The translations under genes and the position numbers were made by a program. DNA of 64,000 bases, taken from Tritrichomonas musculus. Taxonomy: Eukaryota > Parabasalia > Tritrichomonadida > Tritrichomonadidae. This document shows, piece after piece, positions 44,501-54,200 of the stretch. The stretch is from the NCBI GenBank assembly GCA_039105265.1, contig JAPFFF010000001.1, positions 8,370,001 to 8,434,000 of the forward strand, read 5' to 3'. The notes beneath the pieces were generated by a model. It did no database searches and was not told the DNA's origin. It saw nothing but the letters and a program-made list of their open reading frames with translations. Numbering within the stretch: position 1 is the stretch's first letter; each line of letters begins with the position of its first letter.

Positions 44501-45230
44501 TCAATTAATCTTTTGAGTTTACTCTGATCAAGTTGTGCTTGCTCAATGGCTTCTTTATACGAGTCCTCTGCTTGTGAAAGACGTTCAAGAAGATCAGATG
44601 GAACCTCAGATGGTGAAACTTGTGGATTTTCTGGAATTGGTCGATCGATAAGTTTCCTAAGTTCATATTTGATGCACTTCAGATTAGTACGAATTGTCTT
44701 TGTTTCGTTCATGGCATTATTCGATGTTTCAGTAGCTTCTCTACATTCATTTTCAATTTCTGAAAGGCGATCTAGAAGATCAGATGAAATGATTGGATCT
44801 TCCTTATCTTCTTCAGATTTGCTATCTTGCTTTGGAATTGGAATTGGTCGTCCCTTCAATTTTTTGACTTCATATTTGAGGCAATTCACGTCTCTAACAA
44901 AATTATTAAGTTTTGAAACGAGTGTTTGTGTTTCAACCTTAGCTTCATTTGCTTTATTTTGAGCTTCAATAGATACTTCTTCGATTTCTGAAAGGCGATC
45001 AAGAATATCTGATGGTGGGTTTGGTGTATCTGTTGGTACTGGAACTGATCTGGCAATTGGTGCTACAGATGGTACCGGTCGATCTCTAAGTTTCTTAACT
45101 TCATATTTCAGGCAACCAATGTCATTTTTCATTTTGGTTCCTTCTTCACGAAGAGAATCAGTTTCTCTTAGTGCTGAATTTGCTGCATTTTCTGCTGCTG
45201 AAAGACGTTTTAGAAGATCAGAAGGAATTT
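35527..45230 (-). repeat. Proline-hinged rod array (C-terminal half of the giant protein)
   Basis: About 45 units, each roughly 180-340 bp. Each unit has an IPSDLLERLS start, a heptad rod, the signature C-x-KYE-x-KKLK, an RP(T/I)PE end and a hinge rich in Pro, Gln, Thr and Ser. DNA identity between units is very high in 37500-43600 and falls towards both edges, as expected if the array grows and homogenises in its middle. Confidence 0.9.
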
Positions 45231-48200
45231 CTGATGTTGATGAGACTTCTTGTGACTGTCCGGATTTGAGTTTTTTGACTTCAAATTTGATGCATCGGAT
45301 GTTTTCAATCAATCTGATTAATTTTTCATTCATTTCTTTATTTTGCTCTTGAATTGACTTAATTTCATCAGAATTTTCAACTGACATTGATAATGATTTG
45401 TTTGATCTGTTTTCAATTTTGTTGAGTTGTAAAAGAATGTCGTCATCCATTTCTGATCCGTACATGTTTTCAATTTGGTTATTTTTCATTCTCTTGACTT
45501 CAAATTTGACGCATTTCATGTCATCTGTCAATTTGTTGATCTTTCGTTTGATTAAGGTAAGATCTTCTTGGTCAACTGATTGAGGAATTACATTTTCGGG
45601 TATTGGGCGATCTTTCAACTCGTTTATTTCTTCTTTAAGAAGATTGATATCATTAACCAATTCATCATATCTTAGATCTGGTTGAACATTCTCATTATTA
45701 GGATTCTTTAGGGCATCTTTAAGTTTCTTAACTTCATATTTTATACATCCCACTTTATGATCGACATCGTCTTTATTTTCCATAATCATCTGTCTCAACT
45801 CGTCTAGATCAGTCTCATTCAAGTTGATAAATTGGTTATCAGACGACACGTTGATATTATTTTTAATATCTTCCATTGACTTTTTAATTTTTTCAATATC
45901 ATAAAGAACAGGAGATAATAAACGGTCGCCAGCCTCATCAATCATCTTTTGGACTTCTGACTCATTTAGGCTTTGATCTGATGAGTCCTCGAGCTGTAAT
46001 ACGAAGCCTTTATTTTGGAAGTCGGAAGTAAATTTGCTCATTTGATCTTTAAGCTTTTTAACTTCATATTTCAGACAATGAATTGAACTTGTCAATACGT
46101 TAACGGTCTCCATTGGAGATATGACGATTTCAGCATCACTACTGATATCATCCAAATCAACCTCAAGACTAAACTGGTCTTTATCTCTAACTGGTGCGTT
46201 ATTTTTAAGCTTTTTAACTTCATATTTAAGACAGCAAATTGACCTCCGAATGTCGTCAAAGTTCATTGAAGAGATGAGTTCTCGTAATTCGTCAATTTCA
46301 TCAGTTGGATGAAGTTGGTATATGTCAGCCTTGTTGTCTTTAAGTGAATCGACAAGTTCTTTAAGCTTTCGTATTTCATTTTTCATTAATTTGACAGATT
46401 GAAGAAGTCCTTCAAGTTCTTCATTCTTGTCTTTGAGGTGTTTAACTTCGTACTTGAGACAACGAAGTGATCTCTTTAAGTCATCATCATTGTTGTTAAG
46501 ATCAACACTTCGAGAGAGTTGGAATTCATCTGTCTTGTTATTATTTTCTTCATATTTCAATGATTTGATTGATTCTTGAAGTTCTTCATTCTTGTTCTTA
46601 AGTTGCTTAACTTCGTACTTGAGACAACGAAGTGACTTCTTAAAATCATCGTTGTTAAGATCAACACTTTTAGAGAGTTGGAACTCGTCTGTCTTATTGT
46701 TGTCTTCTTTATCTTGTTTCTCTTTCAATTTACGAACTTCATATTTCAATGATTCAAATGATTTTGAAAGTCCTTCAACTTCTTCATTCTTGTTCTTAAG
46801 CTGCTTAACTTCGTACTTGAGACAACGAAGTGATTTCTTAAAATCATCGTTGTTAAGATCAACACTTCGTGAAAGTTGGAATTCATCTGTGTTATTGTTG
46901 TTGTTTTCTTTCAATTTTCGGACTTCATATTTCAATGCTTTAACGGTTAGACGAAGTTTTTCATCATCTTCGTTTTGCTTCTTGAGTTTCTTAACTTCGT
47001 ATTTAAGGCAAACTATTGATCGCTTCAAGTCATCATAATTGGCATTATCATCAGCATCATCAATTCTGAATTCTTCTCCTCTTGTGCCACTTTCATTTGC
47101 TTTTTCTTTCAGATTTTTAACGGCATATTTCAATGCCTTGATATTTTGATGAACTTTCTCTTCTTCTTCTTTGTTTCCGAACTTGAGCTGCTTAACTTCA
47201 TATTTAAGGCAACGAATTGACTTCTTCATGTCTTCGATATCATCGTTACTGATGTCTGCTTTGTTTTCGTGAAGAGATTTCAGCTTTCTAACTTCATATT
47301 TCAATGCCTTCACTGTTTGGTAAAGTTTGTCGTCACTCATGAATGACTCTTTCGTTGGACTTGCTCCAGCGCTATAAGACAATGGATTCGAGTTCATTTG
47401 TTTATAAAAGTACTTCAATTTGTTAATGTTATGATTTGCATCTTTCAAGCTTTCTTTCAGATGCTTAACTTCATATTTAACGCATTTCATTGAATGATTA
47501 ATTGGATCAGCTTTCTCTGAAATCAATTTATTAACATCATCAGCATTGAGTTGATTTTCAATGTCAAATGAGTTATTTTGTTGGTTATTTGATTTCATTT
47601 TATTTAATCGAATGATCATTTTATTGACGGTTTCTTTTAATAGTTTAACGTCACGTTTAAGCTTATTAATTGTTTCATCTTTATCAGTCGAATCATCAAG
47701 AACAAAAGCACTTTTTTCAATTGTTTGTTGTTCTTGTTGATTTGACATTTGTTCATTCAATTTTGAAACAGTTTCTTTAAGCTTTTTAACTTCATATTTA
47801 AGACATTTCAATGATTCTTCATTGTCGTTGTCTAAATTTGGATTTGTTAAGTCGAAAACATCTTGTTTGTTATTTTCTATAAGACGTTTCATTTCATATT
47901 TCAAGCATTTCAAGTCATCCAAAATCTTTTCTTCATTTTCTTTTAATGAATAAATTTCATTTTCAATTTCAATTTGATTTACATTGCCAATTTGGAATGT
48001 GTTTCTTTCTTTAATCAATTCATCTTGATTCTCTTTAAGCTCACTATTTAATGACTTAAGACGCTTGATTTCATATTTCAAGCATTTGAAAGTAACTCTT
48101 GATTCATCATTCAATTTGGTGACAACAGATTTAAGCTCGTCGACTTCTTCTTTAAGTTCGTCATTGATGATGTTTTGACTGTTTAGATTGAAAACATCTC

Positions 48201-51200
48201 TTGCGACGACTTCTGGTTCGTTGCTGTCCTTGAGTGACTCCTTCAGACGTTTAACTTCATATTTCAAGCAGCCGATTGAATTGTTAATTGGCTCTGTTTC
48301 TTTTGTGATCAACTTCTTCACTTCTTCTTCTTCGATTCCTTGATTTGTGAAGAGTTGGAATGATTCATTTTTATCTTTAAGCTCATCTAATTCAATTTTC
48401 ATTTGGTCGACGGTTAAAATCAACTTTTTCATTGAGCTCTCAATATCTTGAATGTTTCTAAGCAATTCTTCATCAATTTCTGGTTTGTTTGACTTAGAAA
48501 TGAAATCTTTAAGCTTCTTAACTTCATGCTTAAGGCAGCCTATTTTATGATTGAGTTCTTCGTTACCTTCTTGGTTGTTTTGGTCAATAACAAATGACAT
48601 TTCAACCGGTTGATTTTGTCCTTGATTTGATTTCAAATCATTCATATCGTTGTTCAAATTGTCTGTCTTGTCTGTCAAATTTTTAATGATTTCTTTAAGC
48701 TTCTTAACTTCGTATTTAAGGCAGCCAACTTTATTATTAATGTTCTCGTTTCCTTCCTCTTCTTCATTGTTGCCTTGGTCAATAATGAATGACCTTTCAG
48801 CTGGTTCAGCTGGATCTGATTTCAATTTATTCTTATCGTTATTCATTCTGTTTGTCAAGTCAGTCATCATTTCTTTAAGCTTCTTTACTTCGTACTTAAG
48901 GCAGCCAATTTTATGATTAACAGTTTCATCTCCTCCTTCAGTGACGTTTTGGTTATCAATGATGAATGATTTGTTTTCTGGTTGATTTTGATTTGACTTC
49001 AGATCGTCTACATCTTTATTCAATTCGTCTGTCTTGTCTGTCAATTTATCAATGACATCACTAAGTCTCTTTATTTCATATTTAAGGCTTCCAATTTTAT
49101 GATTGATGTTCTCACTTACTTCCTCCTCTTCTCCGTTGTTTTGGTCAATAATGAATGATTTTTCATTATCAATGAATTGAGATTTAGATTTAAGTTTCTT
49201 AATCTCATATTTAAGGCATCCAATTTTATGATTAATTGCATCATTTGAATTCTGATGATTTGATTTAAGCTTCTTAATTTCATATTTAATGCATTTCAAG
49301 TCTTTGTTTTGTGTTTCAGGCTGAATGAAGCTCAAACTTCTATCATCAAGAATGAATGATTTATCATCATTTGGAGTTTCCAATTTCAGTAATTTGATTT
49401 CATGCTTCAAGCATTCAATTGCATTTCTTAAATCTTCATTAGATTCATTAATTTGATCTTTGATATCATTTGTATCATTGACTTTTGATTTCAACTTCTT
49501 AACTTCAAATTTAAGACAATTAAGTGAATGTTGAAGATTATTTGGCACTTTATTTAAGTCTTCTTTAATGCCACGATCTGATGTGTCTTCTTCTTCTTCT
49601 TCTAAAATAATATCTCTTTCAAAAACTGGATTTATTTGTTCTTTAATTGGTTGGTTTGTTGGTTCTTTAATTTGTTGAAGATCTTTAATTTTATCTTTGA
49701 GTCTTTTAACTTCATATTTAAGACATTTAAGTGAATGTTTTATTTCATTATTTTCTTGCTCATAAAGGTCATCTTTGGAACTATTCAAGTCAAATGTTTC
49801 TACTTGTTTATTCTTTTCTTCTTCATTTTCAAGAATTGTCTTTAATTGATCAGAAATCATATTCATTTCAACCTTCATTGATTTGATTTCTTTCTCCAAA
49901 TTTTCAGTTGAAATTGAAACAATTTCTTCAATTTCCCTCTCTCTTTGATCTTCATCAACTGGAATTGTATAAAAAGTTCTTTCTTCAGAACATTTGGCAT
50001 CTAAACTTTTAACATTTCTATTAAGGTTCTTAAGACCTGTTTCAAGTTTAGCAATTTTATCTAAAAGTGCATGATTATCTTCATCTGCCTTAGATTTATA
50101 ATCTTCAACACGATCAACTAAATCATCGAAATCAAAATTATTGGTATTTGCTAGATTAAAGACCATTCCTGAAGGATCATTTGATTTAATGGTAATCTTA
50201 AGCTTATTGATTTCGGATTTCAAGGATTCAAGATCTTTATCATGTAAACCAATTTTTTCATCAAATTCTTCTTTAATTTCATCAATATTAGAAATTATTT
50301 CAGAATTTGGTTCTTCAATATGAACTATCTCTGAAAGCTCTGCATTTCTAACTTTAATTCTAAGATCATTCTTAAGCTTCTTGACTTCATATTTAAGACA
50401 TTTATAATCATGACCTAATTTAGAGTAATTTTCTTTAATTTCTTGAAGTTCAGCTTGGAAATCATCAACAAAAGAAGGTTCAATGTTGCTGTCACTAGAA
50501 GCTGTTGCATCAATTTTTAATGTAATCTTATCTTTGTTCTCTTCTTGCATTTGTTGATATTGAGCAAATGAATCTCTAATAATTTGAATCTGTTGATTCA
50601 AATCGTCAATATTTTCTCTCATCTCTTGATTGTCTCTTCTGATGATTTCAAAATCTTCACTTGATTGATCAAAAGAATTCTCAGACCAATCATTCTTGTT
50701 TATATCAAGACGATATTCACGTTCAGTAACGACTGGCGATTCAACTATTTGCTGAGATAAATTTGCAATTTTGCTCTTTAATTCTTCAATTTGATTATCA
50801 ACGTCTTTTTTAATGTTGGAAACGTCACTTTTGATTTCATCTGCAATTTGTGCATAGCTTCCTTCATCTTCAACGTCATTGGCCAACAATTGAAGGTTAA
50901 CTGCACTATTTTCATTTGAATCACGATTTTGAATTATTTCGCGAAGTTGTGCAATTTCATTTTGAAGTTGTTCAAGTTGATCTGCCTCATTTTTAGGTGA
51001 TCTAACATTGACTTCTTCTTCTTCATTTTCAGTATCAGTGTAAAAGATTCCAAGATTGAGAACTTTACGATCAGCATTTGCAACAAAATTATTAAATTCA
51101 TCTGTTAATTGACTCAATGACTTTTCAAGAAGTTTGTTCTTCTTCTCTAGACGTTCAATTGATGAAACTAATTCAACAACTGGTCCTTTTTCAAAGTCAG

Positions 51201-54200
51201 GAATTAAAATGATTCCTTCTTCATTCATTGAGGCTAAGATTTTTCCTCGTATTTCATTAACAGCTGAATATAGATTATCAAGATTCTTGTCAGTGAAGAG
51301 GAATTTATTACCTCCAACTTTAGATGGTGGAATCTTGTGATAGCCAGTGCTAAAGTTATCTCTGATTCCATTATCTTCATCTGTAAAAACAGAATCATAA
51401 TTTTCTGGATAATATGGAATCAAACCATGGTTTTCATAAACATTTTCTATTTGTTTCTCGACTACATGAACGTTTAGATTAGTCTTCTTAAGTCTTTCGT
51501 TGAACAAATTTTCGATGTTCGATAATTGTCGATTGAAACGATTTTCAATTTCTACCAACGATTTTCCTCCAATTTTATCATCAGTTTCATTAATCAATTG
51601 CCTTAATTTATGTAATTGTAATTCGTGGATATCAAGAGAATTTGTATGCAAATTAGAGGTCTCTTCAAAATTCTTTTCAAGAGTTCGTAATTCTTCCTTG
51701 ATTTTAGATATTTTAATTTCTGCTTCTGGGGACAAGCTCATCGAATCCCCTTCATCTGCAGATAAGTTCATTGATGAAGACATCATATCTTCGTTGATGA
51801 TATTTTGCATTTCTGTCTGGTAAATAAGTTTCTTTACTTCATATTTCAAGCAGCGATTTGAATGTTCCAAAAATTGAATTCTTTGCTTGATCGTTAAACC
51901 ATTTTCTTCTTCTAATTCTTTCTTCATTACTTCAAGTTCAGCATATCTCTTCTTCAATTTTTCTATTTCTAATGAATTCACTCCAATTGAGGTTTGAACA
52001 TTATTTGTTGTATCTACCATTTTATCTTCAAGAGTATGAAGTTCTTTTCTAAGTCGTTGGATTCGCTCTTCATAGTCATCAGGAAGCTGAACATTTCCTT
52101 CGGAATCATTCATATCTAATAATTCTTGAAGTTCAATTTGGCATTTAAGTTTCTTTAATTCATGCTTAATGCAACGAATTGCGGTGTTATTCTTGATTGA
52201 TAACGTATCTCGTACTTCATCCATTTCATCTTTCATTGATTTCATTGACTCAATTAATTGTGCAACGACATTGCCAATTTGAATTGTTGGATCTTCTTCA
52301 AATTCTTCTTCCTCTTCTTCATCATTTTCTATATCAATAATCGGTTCATCTTCTTGTAAGTACTCTTCAATTGTATTTAATCGATTGTTTATTTCATCAA
52401 TTTCTTCATTATGCTTGCCTGCTTTTTCAAGAGGACCTTTTAATTTGATCATTTCGTGCTTTAGGCAGCGAATTGTACTTCTATCTGCATCTTGTTTGCT
52501 TATTGTTTCATCAATCTTATCCATGATATCTTGAATTGCATCAAGAGTTTCTTGTGGTGTTTTTTGTTCCATTGCTTTTAATGCTTGTTTAAGTTTATCG
52601 ATATCTCTCTTTGATTGATTAGAGGATCTTCTTCTTTCTTGTTCCAAGGCATCGATTTTTTCTTTAAGTGGGATTATTTGTTTGTTAAACTCGTCAGTCA
52701 TGTTTTTCAAAATAAGTTCAAGATTAACTGATTGATTTCTTTCTTTAATTTCTTCCTCTTCAGTTTCATTTACAAGATAAGTTTCAATTGTATCAAGTCT
52801 ATGATTAATCACACTTATTTGTGACTTGAAATAAGGTTGTGTTTTGGTTAATTCCGCTGATTGCTTCTTTAATTCATGTTCAATACATTGAATTGAATCT
52901 CTGCAGTCACAATTATCTTTGACTAATCGAATTTCTTCAGCCATTGATTTTATTGTTTCAATTATTGGTCGGATTAAGGTTTCTTGTGACGGATCAGTTT
53001 CATGGATACTATTTCCATTTTCATCTAATGGATGTATTTCAACAATTTCAGGTTCTTCTTGTAAGTAATCTTCGATTGCAGTGATTCTATTGTTCATATC
53101 TTCAATGCCACGCATTTGCTGTTCAGATAAAGCTCCATTTTGTTTCAGTTTTTGAACTTCTGATTTTAATGATCTAATAATTTCAGATTTGTTTTCGCTT
53201 GATTCGTTGAGACTATTTTCAGCATTTTTCCTTTCTTGTAAATTCTTTCTGATTTCTTCGAGCTGCTTGTAGTGATCTTCAATTGAAGTTGCATGAATAT
53301 TTGCTGTTTGAATAAAATTGCATTCGAGAGTGTAAAGCTCTTTCTTAATTTCATCAAATGGTTCATCAGGAAGTTGAATCTTATAATATCCTTCTGGAGC
53401 ATTTTCTGATGTAACTTGCTCGAATGGAAGAGCTATATTTCGTGATTTGACATCTATTCCCTGATCTGATGATAAAGACATTCCTGATGATGCTTCTAAA
53501 TCTAAATCTGATGATACTATTCCTTTTTCTTTAAGATGATCAGTGAGTGCAGTTTGATTATTTCTTACTTTTTTCATTTCATGCTTGAGGCAATTTACTA
53601 TATTAGTTATAGATTTTTCAATATCTTCTGAATCAGTCTTTGATTTTTGCAGTTGAAGCCTAAATTCCTTTACATCATTATCAAGTTTTTTAAGATGGGC
53701 CCTGAGTGAATCAACAGAGCCATCGAAAAAGGTTGAATTATCGAGATCTTCATCATTTATATCTTTTCCATTAAATAATTTTAGTTTTCTAAGTTTGTTC
53801 TGAGTGTTTTCGAGTTGATCTTGAAGATCTTCTATTTTATCATTTTCATCTTCTTCTACTTGAGATATTTTATTGCGTAATTGTTCAATAGAATTTTCAA
53901 TTGATCCCAGAGTTTCTTGGCTCTTAAGTTTTTTGATTTCGTGTTTGATGCATCTTAAAACGGCGTGATCTGCTTCAGCTTGTTTTCTAACTGATTCTTG
54001 TAAATTTTGAACAATATTTTTAAGCTTTTTTGTATTGCTATCTGTGTTTCCTCTTCTGACATTGCTATTTTCTTCATCATCAATATCTTCATTTGAATTT
54101 TCTTCGCTATCATCAAAATCATATGGTGACATAATTATATGACGAAGTTGTTTAATCTGTTTGGCTTGAGAAACTAATGATAATGTATTGAAATTGTAAG

